64,000 nt of DNA, from positions 62,001-126,000 of the forward strand of contig NZ_JROM01000007.1 in the NCBI RefSeq assembly GCF_000786655.1, read 5' to 3'. The notes beneath the pieces are model-generated. The model did not search any database, was not told the origin of the DNA, and saw only the letters and a list, made by a program, of their open reading frames with translations. The translations under genes and the position numbers were made by a program. Numbering within the stretch: the first letter of the stretch is position 1; every line of letters begins with the position of its first letter. This DNA is from Kocuria marina. Its GTDB lineage: Bacteria > Actinomycetota > Actinomycetes > Actinomycetales > Micrococcaceae. Below, piece by piece: positions 1 through 8,510 of the stretch.

Positions 1-919
1 GGGTCTCCTCCTCGTCGTTGACGGCGTGACCGTGCACGTCCTCGACGTCGAGCGGGGAGGGCAGGTAGTCCACGACGGCGTCGAGCATGGGCTGGACACC
101 GCGGTTCTTGAACGCGGAGCCGCACAGCACGGGGTACGCCGCGGAGGTGGTCGTCAGCTTGCGGATGCCGGCCTTGATCTCGTCCTCGGTGAGCTCCTCA
201 CCGTTGAGGTACTTCTCCATGAGGTCGTCGTCGGACTCGGCGACGGCCTCGACCAGCTGGCTGCGGTACTCCTCGGCACGGTCCTTGAGGTCCTCGGGGA
301 TCTCGCGGGTCTCGTACTTGGCACCCAGGGACACGTCACCCTTGGAGTCGCCCTCCCAGACCAGGGCCTTCATGGTCAGCAGGTCCACGACGCCCACGAA
401 GTCGTTCTCGGCACCGATCGGCAGCTGCAGCACGAGCGGGGTGGCACCCAGGCGGGACTTGATGGTGTCCACCGTGAAGTAGAAGTCCGCGCCGAGCTTG
501 TCCATCTTGTTGACGAAGCAGATGCGGGGCACTTCGTACTTGTCGGCCTGGCGCCACACGGTCTCCGACTGGGGCTCCACACCTTCCTTGCCGTCGAAGA
601 CGGCCACGGCGCCGTCGAGCACGCGCAGGGAGCGCTCGACCTCGACCGTGAAGTCCACGTGACCCGGGGTGTCGATGATGTTGATCTGGTAGTCGTGCCA
701 GTAGCACGAGGTCGCGGCGGAGGTGATCGTGATGCCGCGTTCCTGCTCCTGGGCCATCCAGTCCATCGTGGAGGCACCGTCGTGCGTCTCGCCGAGCTTG
801 TGGTTGATACCCGTGTAGAACAGGATTCGTTCGGTGGTCGTGGTCTTACCGGCATCGATGTGAGCCATGATGCCGATGTTGCGGACCTTGTTGAGGTCGG
901 TAAGCACGTCGAGTGCCAC
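1..919 (-). CDS. fusA: Elongation factor G, N-terminal part (cut by the left window edge)
   Basis: Translational GTPase that drives ribosomal translocation and, with RRF, recycling. About 306 codons are present; the C-terminal part lies beyond the left edge. The start is GTG at 917-919, giving (V)[15 protein letters not shown], behind an AAGGGA Shine-Dalgarno; no upstream start competes. The G1 loop AHIDAGKTT (residues 19-27), the RGITIT switch I element, DTPGH (G3) and NKMD (G4) are all visible, so the GTPase domain looks intact. It is the last visible gene of the rpsL-rpsG-fusA (str) operon, 78 nt after rpsG, with a strong hairpin in between. tuf would be expected next, outside the window. 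Confidence 0.97.
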   Translation of the reverse strand, partial: MALDVLTDLNKVRNIGIMAHIDAGKTTTTERILFYTGINHKLGETHDGASTMDWMAQEQERGITITSAATSCYWHDYQINIIDTPGHVDFTVEVERSLRVLDGAVAVFDGKEGVEPQSETVWRQADKYEVPRICFVNKMDKLGADFYFTVDTIKSRLGATPLVLQLPIGAENDFVGVVDLLTMKALVWEGDSKGDVSLGAKYETREIPEDLKDRAEEYRSQLVEAVAESDDDLMEKYLNGEELTEDEIKAGIRKLTTTSAAYPVLCGSAFKNRGVQPMLDAVVDYLPSPLDVEDVHGHAVNDEEET

Positions 920-955
920 GATGGTTCCCTTCGTAAAAGGTGGTGCCGGGCCCTG

Positions 956-986
956 GTGTCGGTCCCGCGGGTGGCGGGACCGACAC
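956..986 (-). promoter_or_regulatory. Strong intercistronic hairpin between rpsG and fusA
   Basis: Perfect 13-bp inverted repeat (arms 956-968 and 974-986, GTGTCGGTCCCGC and its complement) with a 5-nt loop, in the 78-nt gap between rpsG and fusA. No U-run follows it, so it is more likely an mRNA processing, stability or translational element than a terminator. Function is inferred only. Confidence 0.5.
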
Positions 987-997
987 GACTACCCAAT

Positions 998-1468
998 TTA
1001 CCAGCGGTAGTGGGCGAAGGCCTTGTTGGATTCGGCCATCTTGTGAGTGTCCTCGCGGCGCTTGACAGCGGCACCCAGGCCGTTGGAGGCGTCGAGGATC
1101 TCGTTCTGCAGACGCTCGGTCATGGTGTTCTCACGACGAGCCTTGGAGTAACCCACGAGCCAGCGCAGGGACAGCGCGGTGGCGCGCCCGGCCTTGACCT
1201 CGACCGGGACCTGGTAGGTGGCGCCGCCGACACGACGGGAGCGGACCTCGAGGGCCGGCTTGACGTTGTCGAGGGCCTTCTTCAGGGTGGCCACGGGATC
1301 GGAGTTGGTCTTGTTGCGCACACCCTCGAGGGCACCGTAGACGATGCGCTCGGCGGTGGACTTCTTGCCGTCCTGCAGGACCTTGTTGATCAGCTGCGTG
1401 ACCACGGGCGAGCCGTAGACGGGATCGACGACGAGGGGGCGCTTGGGAGCGGGACCTTTACGAGGCAT
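998..1468 (-). CDS. rpsG: 30S ribosomal protein S7 (uS7)
   Basis: Primary binder of the 3' major domain of 16S rRNA and organiser of the small-subunit head. It is 156 residues, the usual bacterial length, starts [11 protein letters not shown] and ends HYRW. The ATG at 1466-1468 shares its first base with the TAA of rpsL (TAATG), so the two are translationally coupled; the SD lies inside the end of rpsL. In E. coli the autoregulatory S7 target lies between rpsL and rpsG. Here those genes overlap, so such a target cannot be in the same place. Confidence 0.98.
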   Translation of the reverse strand: MPRKGPAPKRPLVVDPVYGSPVVTQLINKVLQDGKKSTAERIVYGALEGVRNKTNSDPVATLKKALDNVKPALEVRSRRVGGATYQVPVEVKAGRATALSLRWLVGYSKARRENTMTERLQNEILDASNGLGAAVKRREDTHKMAESNKAFAHYRW

Positions 1469-1842
1469 TACTTCTTCTCCTTCTTCGCGCCGTAGCGGGA
1501 GCGAGCCTGCTGACGGCCCTTGACACCCTGGGTGTCGAGCGCGCCGCGCACGATCTTGTAACGGACACCCGGCAGGTCCTTCACACGACCACCGCGCACG
1601 AGCACGATGGAGTGTTCCTGAAGGTTGTGACCCTCACCCGGGATGTAGGCGGTGACTTCCACGCCGCCGTTGAGCTTCACACGGGCCACCTTGCGCAGCG
1701 CCGAGTTCGGCTTCTTGGGGGTCGTGGTGAACACGCGGGTGCAGACGCCGCGCTTCATGGGGTTGCCCTTGAGCGCGGGAGCTTTGGTCTTCACGACCTT
1801 GGAGTGCCGGCCCTTGCGGACCAGTTGCTGGATAGTTGGCAC
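1468..1842 (-). CDS. rpsL: 30S ribosomal protein S12 (uS12)
   Basis: Decoding-centre protein of the small subunit. I place the start at GTG 1840-1842, (V)[14 protein letters not shown], giving 124 residues, the family length, behind an AGGAGG site. Upstream codons in the same frame run into the leader and do not resemble S12. [13 protein letters not shown] and GGRVKDLPG are present, so the two lysines whose change gives streptomycin resistance (K43 and K88 in E. coli numbering) are wild type. It is the first gene of the str operon rpsL-rpsG-fusA. Like fusA, it uses GTG rather than ATG despite presumably very high expression. Confidence 0.98.
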
Positions 1843-2071
1843 AGTGCCTCCTGTTGGAACGGGGCCGGTGGTGGCCGCCCCCGTTGATGGCGGAATATTG
1901 ATCCCGGGCCTGCCGGGACGGATCAGCAGCAGTGACTGCGGCGAAACCGTGTCCGAGCATGACGAAAGATGGCATCTAGGTACAAGTTGCGTACCACAGG
2001 ACGGTGTCCGATTTGCCATCTGAGGGTTGCCCGGAATCGAGCAATTCTTCCTTAGCATAGCAGCTCGCGTC
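1843..2071 (-). promoter_or_regulatory. Leader and probable promoter region of the str operon
   Basis: This 229-nt gap between the end of pcaR and rpsL holds no gene. A -10-like TATGCT (2054-2059, minus strand) is the best promoter candidate; I see no convincing -35. A hairpin with 7-bp outer arms (AACGGGG/CCCCGTT, 1858-1885) lies just before the rpsL Shine-Dalgarno and may affect initiation. The start site is not determined. Confidence 0.3.
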
Positions 2072-2890
2072 TCAGGAGGGAAAACCGCTCCTGCCGGAGG
2101 CCACGACGTCCGCCGACAGGGCGGCGGCGCACCGTTGCAGCGCGGGGACCACGCGGCGGTCCGGCTGTTCCACGTCCCCGGATCCGAGGCCCACGCGCAT
2201 GGACACGTTGATCGCGGCCACCACCGCTCCCGTGCCGTCCGTCACCGGCACCGCCACGGAGCGCAGCCCGAGTTCGAGTTCCTGGTCCACCACGGCGTAG
2301 CCGGCACGACGCACGGCGGCGATCTGTGCCCGCAGCTGCGTGTGGTCCGTGAGCGTCAGCGGGGTCAGGCTGCGCGGTTGTGCCCGCTCGAGCAGTTCCG
2401 AGAGTTGCTCGGGGGGCAGTGCCGCGAGCAGGACCCGGCCCATGGAGGTCGCGTACGCCGGGAACCTCGTGCCGAGCGAGATGCTCACGCTCATGATCCG
2501 CTGGGTGGCCACGCGCGCGACGTAGACGATCTCCGCGCCGTCGAGCACGGACATGGACGTGGACTCCCCGAGTTCGTCCGACAGCGAGCGCAGGTGCGGC
2601 TGGGCCAGTTGCGGCAGCGACAGCGCGGAGAGGTAGGAGTAGCCCAGGCTCAGCACCTTGGGCGTGAGTTCGAAGCGCCGCCCGTCCGAGCGCACGTAGC
2701 CCAGGGACTCGAGCGTGAGCAGGAACCGGCGGGCGGTCGCGCGGGTCAGCTGGGTCTGCCGGGCCACCTCGGACAGGCTCATGGCGGGGCGTTCGGCGTC
2801 GAACGCCCCGATCACGGCGAGTCCGCGCGCGAGCGACTGCACGAAGCCGTCCCCGGGGGCGGGGTCGTTGCTACCGGTCGTGGTGACCAC
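2072..2890 (-). CDS. pcaR: IclR-family regulator of the beta-ketoadipate pathway
   Basis: Predicted DNA-binding regulator of 272 residues. A winged helix-turn-helix lies at about 38-66 ([18 protein letters not shown]), followed by an IclR effector-binding domain to about 265. The N-terminus [13 protein letters not shown] is characteristic of the PcaR/PobR/PcaU branch. It lies directly after pcaJ on the same strand, separated by 107 nt with a terminator-like hairpin, so it may have its own promoter or be read through. PcaR proteins respond to beta-ketoadipate and often activate; the inverted repeat upstream of the pcaF promoter (5713-5731) is a candidate target. The symbol rests on family plus context. 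Confidence 0.82.
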   Translation of the reverse strand: MVTTTGSNDPAPGDGFVQSLARGLAVIGAFDAERPAMSLSEVARQTQLTRATARRFLLTLESLGYVRSDGRRFELTPKVLSLGYSYLSALSLPQLAQPHLRSLSDELGESTSMSVLDGAEIVYVARVATQRIMSVSISLGTRFPAYATSMGRVLLAALPPEQLSELLERAQPRSLTPLTLTDHTQLRAQIAAVRRAGYAVVDQELELGLRSVAVPVTDGTGAVVAAINVSMRVGLGSGDVEQPDRRVVPALQRCAAALSADVVASGRSGFPS

Positions 2891-2933
2891 CCTCTCTCCC
2901 CCACGACGCCGCGTGGGTCACTGATCGACACGG

Positions 2934-2968
2934 CGATGGCGCCGCGCACGGTCCGCGCGACGCCATCG
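2934..2968 (-). terminator. Hairpin after pcaJ
   Basis: Inverted repeat CGATGGCG (2934-2941) with CGCCATCG (2961-2968), plus further GC pairing inside, lies 30 nt after the pcaJ stop and before pcaR. It probably ends the pcaFIJ message. No clear U-run is present. Confidence 0.5.
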
Positions 2969-2997
2969 GCACACTACCCGGCAGACTACCGCGCGGG

Positions 2998-3657
2998 TCA
3001 CCGGGCGGGGGTCAGCTCCACGTCCACCTGCTGGGCGAGTTCGTCGAAGCCGACGCCGAAGGTCTCGCGCACCGTGACCTTGCCGTCCTCGAGGAGGAAC
3101 ACGCCGAGGTCCGTGTAGATCCGGGACACGCAGCCCACGCCCGTGAGCGGCATGGTGCATTCCTTCACGAGCTTCGACTGACCCTTCTTGGTCTTCAGTG
3201 TCATCATCACGAAGGTCTGCTTGGCGCCGGTGGCGAGGTCCATGGCACCGCCCACGGCGGGGATCGCGTCCGGCTTACCGGTGTGCCAATTGGCGAGGTT
3301 GCCCTGCTGGTCCACCTGGAACGCACCCAGCACGCAGCAGTCCAGGTGACCGCCGCGCATCATGGCGAACGAGTCCGCGTGGTGGAAGTATGAGCAGCCC
3401 TCGGTCTCGACCACGGGGATCTTGCCGGCGTTGATCAGGTCCGGGTCCACCTCGTCCCCGTGGGCCTCCGCACCCATCCCGAGCATCCCGTTCTCGGTGT
3501 GCAGGGTGACGTCGTCCTCGGCGCTGAGGTAGTTGGAGACCAGGGTGGGCTGGCCGATGCCCAGGTTCACGTACGCCCCGGCGGGGATGTCCCGCGCCAC
3601 GACCTCCGCGAGTTCCTCCGGGCTCAACGGGTGATCACTGTTCTGCGGAACGCTCAT
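2998..3657 (-). CDS. pcaJ: 3-oxoadipate CoA-transferase, beta subunit
   Basis: With PcaI it transfers CoA from succinyl-CoA to beta-ketoadipate, the penultimate step of protocatechuate catabolism. It is 219 residues, starts MSVPQNSDHPLS and has the family glutamate in TENGMLG (Glu55), which forms the acyl-glutamyl-CoA intermediate. The start codon overlaps the pcaI stop by 4 nt. The paralogous SCOT-type acetoacetate transferases look similar, but the thiolase PcaF next door makes oxoadipate the likely substrate. Alternative symbol: catJ. Confidence 0.9.
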   Translation of the reverse strand: MSVPQNSDHPLSPEELAEVVARDIPAGAYVNLGIGQPTLVSNYLSAEDDVTLHTENGMLGMGAEAHGDEVDPDLINAGKIPVVETEGCSYFHHADSFAMMRGGHLDCCVLGAFQVDQQGNLANWHTGKPDAIPAVGGAMDLATGAKQTFVMMTLKTKKGQSKLVKECTMPLTGVGCVSRIYTDLGVFLLEDGKVTVRETFGVGFDELAQQVDVELTPAR

Positions 3658-4352
3658 GCCGCACCTTCCTCTCGCGGGTCCTGCTGCTGGGGCCGGTTGA
3701 TCTGCACCACGGTGTCCACGTAGATCCCAGGGGTCACCACAACCTCGGGATCGATCTGCCCGCGCTCCACGATGTCGCTGACCTGCACGATGGAGTGCGT
3801 GGCCGCCGCAGCCATGATGGGGCCGAAGTTGCGCGCCGTCTTGCGGTACACGAGGTTGCCGGCCTTGTCCGCCCGGTACGCCTTGGTCAGGGAGAAGTCC
3901 GCGTGGATGGGGTACTCGAGCACCTGGTGCTTGCCGTCCAGCTCGCGCACCTCCTTGCCCTCGGCCAGGGACGTGCCGTAACCGGTGGGCGTGAAGAACG
4001 CCCCGATCCCGGCACCGGCAGCGCGGATCCGCTCGGCGAGGTTGCCCTGCGGGACGACCTCGAGCTCGATCTCACCGGCGCGGTACTTCTCATCGAAGTG
4101 CCACGAGTCCGACTGGCGCGGGAACGAGCAGATGATCTTCTGCACGCGGCCCAGCTGGATCAGCTTGGCGAGACCCACGTCCCCGTTGCCGGCGTTGTTG
4201 TTCACGACCGTGAGGTCCTTGGCGCCGTGTTCGATCAGGGCGTCGATGAGTTCCACGGGCTGACCGGCCACACCGAAGCCGCCGATCATCACGCACGCAC
4301 CGTCGTGGATGAGCTCCACGGCCGCCGCGGCGCTGTCTGCAATGTTGAGCAT
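3654..4352 (-). CDS. pcaI: 3-oxoadipate CoA-transferase, alpha subunit
   Basis: Partner of PcaJ. I start it at ATG 4350-4352 (MLNIADSAAAAVELIHDG), giving 232 residues; the reading frame extends upstream without homology. The CoA-transferase family I motif GGFGVAGQP is at 24-32. It lies 32 nt after pcaF and overlaps pcaJ by ATGA, consistent with one pcaFIJ transcript and stoichiometric translation of both subunits. Alternative symbol: catI. Confidence 0.9.
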   Translation of the reverse strand: MLNIADSAAAAVELIHDGACVMIGGFGVAGQPVELIDALIEHGAKDLTVVNNNAGNGDVGLAKLIQLGRVQKIICSFPRQSDSWHFDEKYRAGEIELEVVPQGNLAERIRAAGAGIGAFFTPTGYGTSLAEGKEVRELDGKHQVLEYPIHADFSLTKAYRADKAGNLVYRKTARNFGPIMAAAATHSIVQVSDIVERGQIDPEVVVTPGIYVDTVVQINRPQQQDPREEGAA

Positions 4353-4384
4353 GGTGTGCCTTTCTCGAAGAGGTTGGAGGGGTC

Positions 4385-5596
4385 TCAGCCCTGGGCGTTC
4401 TCGTTCTCGAGCACCACCGCGAGACCCTGCCCCACGCCGATGCACAGGCTGGCCACGCCCCAGCGCTGCCCGCTCTCCTGCAACCGGCGGGCCAGGGTCC
4501 CCAGTACGCGGGTCCCGGAGGCGCCGAGCGGGTGGCCGATCGCGATGGCCCCGCCCCACTGGTTGACGATGCCCTGGTCCACGCCCCACTGGCGCAGGCA
4601 CGCGAGCGACTGCGCGGCGAAGGCCTCGTTGAGTTCCACGGCGGCGACGTCGTCCCACGTGATCCCCGCGCGGCGCACGGCGATGTTCGCTGCCTCCACG
4701 GGTGCCTCGCCGAAGAACTGCGGTTCGTTGGCGGCGGCACCGCGGCCGGCGATGCGGGCGATGGGCTCGCGCCCGAGCAGCTGCGCACCGCGCTCGCTGC
4801 CGAGCCACACGGCGGACGCGCCGTCGTTCATGGGAGAGGCGTTACCGGCGGTGACGGTCGCGTTGTCGCCGCTGCGGAACACGGTGCGCAGACCGGCGAG
4901 CGTCTCCGGGGTGGAGTCCCCGCGCACGGTCTCGTCCCGGGTGAGCTCCACGCCCTTCTTGGTGTTGGGGGCCACGCTGACCGTGAGGTCGTCGTACTTG
5001 CCCTCGTCCCACGCCTTGGCCGCGAGCTGGTGGGAGGTGGCCGCGAACGCGTCCTGGTCCTCGCGCGAGATGCCGTGCTTCTCGCGCAACTGCTCGGTGG
5101 CCTCACCGAGGGACACGGTCCACTCGCTCGGCATGTTCGGGTTCACGAGGCGCCAGCCCAGGGTCGTGTTGGCGAGCTCCAGGTTCTGCATGGGGTAGGG
5201 CCGCTCGGTCTTGGGCAGCACCCACGGCGCGCGGGACATGGACTCGACGCCGCCCACGAGCAGCAAGTCCCCTTCCCCCACCTCGATCTGACGGGAGCCC
5301 ATCATCGCGGCGTCCAGGGACGAACCGCACAACCGGTTGATCGTGGAGCCAGGGACGGACACGGGCAGACCCGCGAGCAGCGTGGCCATGCGCGCCACGT
5401 TGCGGTTCTCCTCACCGGCGCCGTTGGCGTTGCCGAAGTAGACCTCGTCGATCGTGGCGGGGTCCAGCTCGGGTGCGCGTTCCACGAGCGTGCGCACCAC
5501 GAGGGCCGCGAGGTCGTCGGGACGGTGGCTCGCGAGCGCGCCACCCACCTTCCCGAACGGGGTACGGATGGCGTCGTAGACGTATGCGTGGTTCAT
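4385..5596 (-). CDS. pcaF: 3-oxoadipyl-CoA thiolase
   Basis: Cleaves beta-ketoadipyl-CoA to succinyl-CoA and acetyl-CoA, the last step of the pathway. I choose ATG 5594-5596 (MNHAYVYDAIRTPFGK, 403 aa). The in-frame GTG at 5606-5608 overlaps the GTGAGG that serves as Shine-Dalgarno. The thiolase nucleophile is Cys90 in NRLCGSS. NEAF (323-326), GHPLGASG (His355) and the C-terminal CIGVGQG (Cys385) complete the active site. It opens the pcaFIJ sub-operon behind its own promoter in the 141-nt gap after pcaC. Confidence 0.92.
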   Translation of the reverse strand: MNHAYVYDAIRTPFGKVGGALASHRPDDLAALVVRTLVERAPELDPATIDEVYFGNANGAGEENRNVARMATLLAGLPVSVPGSTINRLCGSSLDAAMMGSRQIEVGEGDLLLVGGVESMSRAPWVLPKTERPYPMQNLELANTTLGWRLVNPNMPSEWTVSLGEATEQLREKHGISREDQDAFAATSHQLAAKAWDEGKYDDLTVSVAPNTKKGVELTRDETVRGDSTPETLAGLRTVFRSGDNATVTAGNASPMNDGASAVWLGSERGAQLLGREPIARIAGRGAAANEPQFFGEAPVEAANIAVRRAGITWDDVAAVELNEAFAAQSLACLRQWGVDQGIVNQWGGAIAIGHPLGASGTRVLGTLARRLQESGQRWGVASLCIGVGQGLAVVLENENAQG

Positions 5597-5680
5597 GGGG
5601 ATCCTCACCGTGGTGACTCACCCGGCCGCGGCCGGGGCGGCGCCGGGCTCGGGTGTCCGGTCACCGCGTTGCATGTGTTC

Positions 5681-5709
5681 AGTCTAGAGCGCAGTGATCG
5701 CCATGTGAA
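5681..5709 (-). promoter_or_regulatory. Promoter for pcaFIJ
   Basis: Minus-strand -35 TTCACA (5704-5709, 5/6 to TTGACA), an exact 17-bp spacer and -10 TAGACT (5681-5686) lie between pcaC and pcaF. Transcription would begin near 5675, about 80 nt before the pcaF start. The match is good for an actinomycete housekeeping-sigma promoter. Confidence 0.6.
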
Positions 5710-5712
5710 CAC

Positions 5713-5731
5713 TTGTTCGCATGACGAACAA
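5713..5731 (-). promoter_or_regulatory. Inverted-repeat operator upstream of the pcaF promoter
   Basis: TTGTTCG (5713-5719) and CGAACAA (5725-5731) form perfect 7-bp arms around a 5-nt spacer, just upstream of the -35. That position suits an activator. PcaR (2072-2890) is the natural candidate; the assignment is inference. Confidence 0.5.
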
Positions 5732-5737
5732 TTCCGG

Positions 5738-6136
5738 TCAGCCCGAGTACTCCGACAGCGCCTTCTGCGCGTGCTTGAACGCGTTATTGGCGGACGGGAC
5801 GGAGAGGTAGATCGCGGACTGCAGCAGGATCTCCTTGATCTCGTCCTTGCTCAGCCCGTTGCGCAACGCGGCCTTGACGTGCATCTCGAACTCCTCCCAG
5901 TGACCGGCGGCGATCAGCGCGGTCAACACGCATGCGCTGCGCATCCGGCGGTCCAGGCCCGGCCGGGTCCAGATCTCGCCCCACGCGTAGCGTGAGATGA
6001 AGTCCTGGAAGTCCTCCATGAACTCGGTCTTCCCGGACTCCGCGCGGTCCACGTGGGCGTCCGAGAGCACCTCCCGGCGCACGGTCATCCCGTCCTGCAG
6101 GGCCTGTGCTTCGGTGCGTTGCGAGCGTGGGTTCAT
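5738..6136 (-). CDS. pcaC: 4-carboxymuconolactone decarboxylase
   Basis: Converts gamma-carboxymuconolactone to beta-ketoadipate enol-lactone. I start it at ATG 6134-6136 (MNPRSQRTEAQALQ), 132 residues, behind AACGAGGAA. The AhpD-like carboxymuconolactone decarboxylase core includes HWEEFEMHVKAALRNG and SANNAFKHAQKAL. In many actinomycetes PcaC is the C-terminal half of a PcaD-PcaC fusion (PcaL). Here the two are separate, in different frames, with a 146-bp repeat-rich spacer, although the pcaC frame stays open upstream through that spacer. Confidence 0.9.
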   Translation of the reverse strand: MNPRSQRTEAQALQDGMTVRREVLSDAHVDRAESGKTEFMEDFQDFISRYAWGEIWTRPGLDRRMRSACVLTALIAAGHWEEFEMHVKAALRNGLSKDEIKEILLQSAIYLSVPSANNAFKHAQKALSEYSG

Positions 6137-6282
6137 GTCTGTTCCTCGTTCCTGGTCTCGTGGTGGTCCGTGTCGTCGTTCCCGAGGTCGTGGCTCGTCA
6201 TGCCGCGTCTCGTGAATCCGTGTCTCGTGCGCTCGCGGCTCCCCGCGGGTGCCGCGGATTGATCGAGCGCGCGGGGACCGCG
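6137..6282 (-). repeat. Repeat-rich spacer between pcaD and pcaC
   Basis: The 146-bp gap contains several imperfect CGTGTCTCGTG-like short repeats (about 6150-6235). On the minus strand they would read as repeats around HETR/HDEPRPRERR. Nothing resembling a gene or promoter is evident. Confidence 0.35.
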
Positions 6283-7071
6283 TCAGCGCGCGGCCGCCAC
6301 GAGCTCCGCGATCGTGTGGGCCACGAGCTCGGGTGCGGCCACGGGCACGAGGTGGGCGGCGTCGTCGACGACCTCGCAGCGCGCGTGCAGCGCGTCCGCG
6401 AGACCCTGGGCGACGTCGGGCCCCACCATGGCGTCCTGCGCACCGGCCACGACGACGGTGGGCACGGACGCGGGGCGCGTGCGCTCCCGCAGGTCGAAAC
6501 CACCCAGCGCACGGCAGGCCGCGGCGTAGCTGAACCGGTCCGTCCCCTGCAGGTCGTGCAGCAGCGGGGTCCCGCGTTCCGAGTGCTCGGCCAGGAAATC
6601 GGGGGCGAACCACGCCTTGGCGCACCCGATCACCTGGGTGGGGGTGCCGGCACTCGCGACGAGCTCGGCGCGCTCGCGCCACATCCGCGGGTCCGGGAAG
6701 TAGTTGCTCGTCGCGATCAACGCCGCGGACGACACCCGCCCGGGATCCTGGGCGAGCAATTGCTGCACCACCGCTCCCCCGATCGAGGTCCCCGCCATGT
6801 GCCACGACCGCGCACCGGTGTGCTCGGTGACGGCGTCCGCCACGGCGCGGGCGAGTTCCTCGAGGGTGAATTCCTGCGCGGGATCGCTGACCCCGTGGCC
6901 CGGAAGGTCCCAGCCGATCACGTGGAACCGCTCGGCCAGCAGCGGGGCCACGGCCGCGTAGAGATGGGTGACCGAGGTGCCCAGTGCGGGGCCGAGCACC
7001 ACGAGGGGCGCACCCTCCGCGAGGTCCTGCGGTCGGGTGAATTCCACGAGTCCCGGTGCGGGAACCGTCAT
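6283..7071 (-). CDS. pcaD: 3-oxoadipate enol-lactonase
   Basis: Alpha/beta hydrolase that opens beta-ketoadipate enol-lactone. The 262 residues show the oxyanion region PALGTS, WDLPGHG, nucleophile Ser96 in GTSIGG, acid Asp213 in AGAQD and base His240 in DDAAH, so the catalytic triad is complete. The start overlaps the stop of pcaB by ATGA. It stands alone rather than fused to PcaC. Other alpha/beta hydrolases could resemble it, but the operon position makes the lactonase call strong. Confidence 0.9.
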   Translation of the reverse strand: MTVPAPGLVEFTRPQDLAEGAPLVVLGPALGTSVTHLYAAVAPLLAERFHVIGWDLPGHGVSDPAQEFTLEELARAVADAVTEHTGARSWHMAGTSIGGAVVQQLLAQDPGRVSSAALIATSNYFPDPRMWRERAELVASAGTPTQVIGCAKAWFAPDFLAEHSERGTPLLHDLQGTDRFSYAAACRALGGFDLRERTRPASVPTVVVAGAQDAMVGPDVAQGLADALHARCEVVDDAAHLVPVAAPELVAHTIAELVAAAR

Positions 7072-8510
7072 GCCGTCGTCCTTTCCTCGTGCCGGGCCAC
7101 GGCCCGGTCACACAGTTCGCCCGACGCGCCCAGGTAACCGCGCGGGTCCAGCAGGCTCCGGACCCAGCGGGTCACGGACTGCGGGTCCCCGGCGGACACT
7201 CCCTCGGGCAGGGTCGGGTCCTCTTCCGCTGCGATCTCCCGCGCCAGGGCGCTCGCGAGCGCGTCCGCGTCCCACGGCTCGGCGCGCACCGCGGCCTGGA
7301 CGCGCTGTTTCGCGTTCTTGCCCTCGCGCTCGCTCAGCACCGGCGCGAGTGCCGCGCTCAGCTGTTCCGCCATCACACCCGTTCCCGCGCGCTCGAGATT
7401 CTGCGCCATGCGCTCGGTGTCCACCGTGAGCCCCCCGGCCAGCTCGGCAGCGTGCGACGACGCCGCCGTGGCCAGTACCGCGAGCTCGCGCAACGCGGCC
7501 CATTCGGCATGCCAGCCGCCGTCCGGACGTTCGTCGTCCGCGGCGCTCGCACCCGCGAACACCTGGGACAGCAGCCCCGGGGCGGCGATGCCCGTGCGCT
7601 TGAGCAGCACGCTCAGCACGGGGTTCTGCTTCTGCGGCATGGCCGAGGAGACCCCTCGCCCCTCCGCGGTGGGTTCGCGCAGCTCCCCCACCTCCGGCCG
7701 GGACATCATGAGGACGTCGTTGGCCATGCGGGCCAGTGCGGCGGTGGTCTGCGCGTAGCCGCTCGCGACCCGCAGCACCGGCACGCGGTCGGTGTGCCAC
7801 ACACCGTTCGGCAGCTCCAGGCCGAGCTCGTCCGCCCAGTGGCCCAGCAAATCGGTGACCCGCCCGAAGGTCTGCTCCGACGTTGCGCCGTCGGAGCAGC
7901 GGGCCATCGTGGCGGCCAGGCTCCCGGACGCCCCGCCGTACGACACGGGAAGCCGTGCGGCGAGCACGGCGTCCACGGCGTCGTCGACCGCTGCGAGCCA
8001 GGAGGCGGCCTTGAGACCGAAAGAAATGGGGAGTGCGTGCTGGGTGAGGGTCCGTCCGACCATCACGGTGTCGCGGTGCTCGGCCACGAGGCGCGCGAGA
8101 GCGTCCCCCGTGCGGGCGAGGTGCGCGAGGATGCTCGAGCGGACGTCACGCATCACCAGCGCGAGGGCCGTGTCCATGACGTCCTGGCTCGTCAGCGAGG
8201 CGTGCACCGCACTAATCGGCGCGCCGTTCTCCCCTATGACCGCCGCACGGTAGGCCGCGAGCAGGGGGATCACGGGATTGCCGCCGCCCTCGGACGCCAC
8301 GGCGAGTTCGTTGAGGGCCGCTTCGTCGAGCGCGACCCGCTGCACGGCGGAGTGGGCGGCCCGAGCGGCGTCGGCCGGTACGAGCCCCGAACGCGACTGG
8401 GCCGCGACCCATGCGTCCTCCACACGGAGGATCGCGCGGGCCACGGCGCGGTCGTCTGCGAGCTCGGCGGCTCGGTGGCTCCCCGGGGTGAGAAGACCCG
8501 TGAAGATCAT
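7068..8510 (-). CDS. pcaB: 3-carboxy-cis,cis-muconate cycloisomerase
   Basis: Cyclises 3-carboxymuconate to gamma-carboxymuconolactone. It is a fumarase/aspartase superfamily protein of 480 residues with the signature SSAMPQKQNP at 288-297 and the upstream TSQDVMDTA segment (108-115). Its ATG shares one base with the pcaG TGA (TGATG), and its stop overlaps pcaD. Adenylosuccinate lyase is the nearest confusable family, but placement between pcaG and pcaD settles the call. Confidence 0.92.
   Translation of the reverse strand: MIFTGLLTPGSHRAAELADDRAVARAILRVEDAWVAAQSRSGLVPADAARAAHSAVQRVALDEAALNELAVASEGGGNPVIPLLAAYRAAVIGENGAPISAVHASLTSQDVMDTALALVMRDVRSSILAHLARTGDALARLVAEHRDTVMVGRTLTQHALPISFGLKAASWLAAVDDAVDAVLAARLPVSYGGASGSLAATMARCSDGATSEQTFGRVTDLLGHWADELGLELPNGVWHTDRVPVLRVASGYAQTTAALARMANDVLMMSRPEVGELREPTAEGRGVSSAMPQKQNPVLSVLLKRTGIAAPGLLSQVFAGASAADDERPDGGWHAEWAALRELAVLATAASSHAAELAGGLTVDTERMAQNLERAGTGVMAEQLSAALAPVLSEREGKNAKQRVQAAVRAEPWDADALASALAREIAAEEDPTLPEGVSAGDPQSVTRWVRSLLDPRGYLGASGELCDRAVARHEERTTA

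Noticed and set aside
26-1495. Plus-strand open frame opposite fusA/rpsG
   Set aside because: It is antisense to two certain ribosomal genes and shows no recognisable protein.
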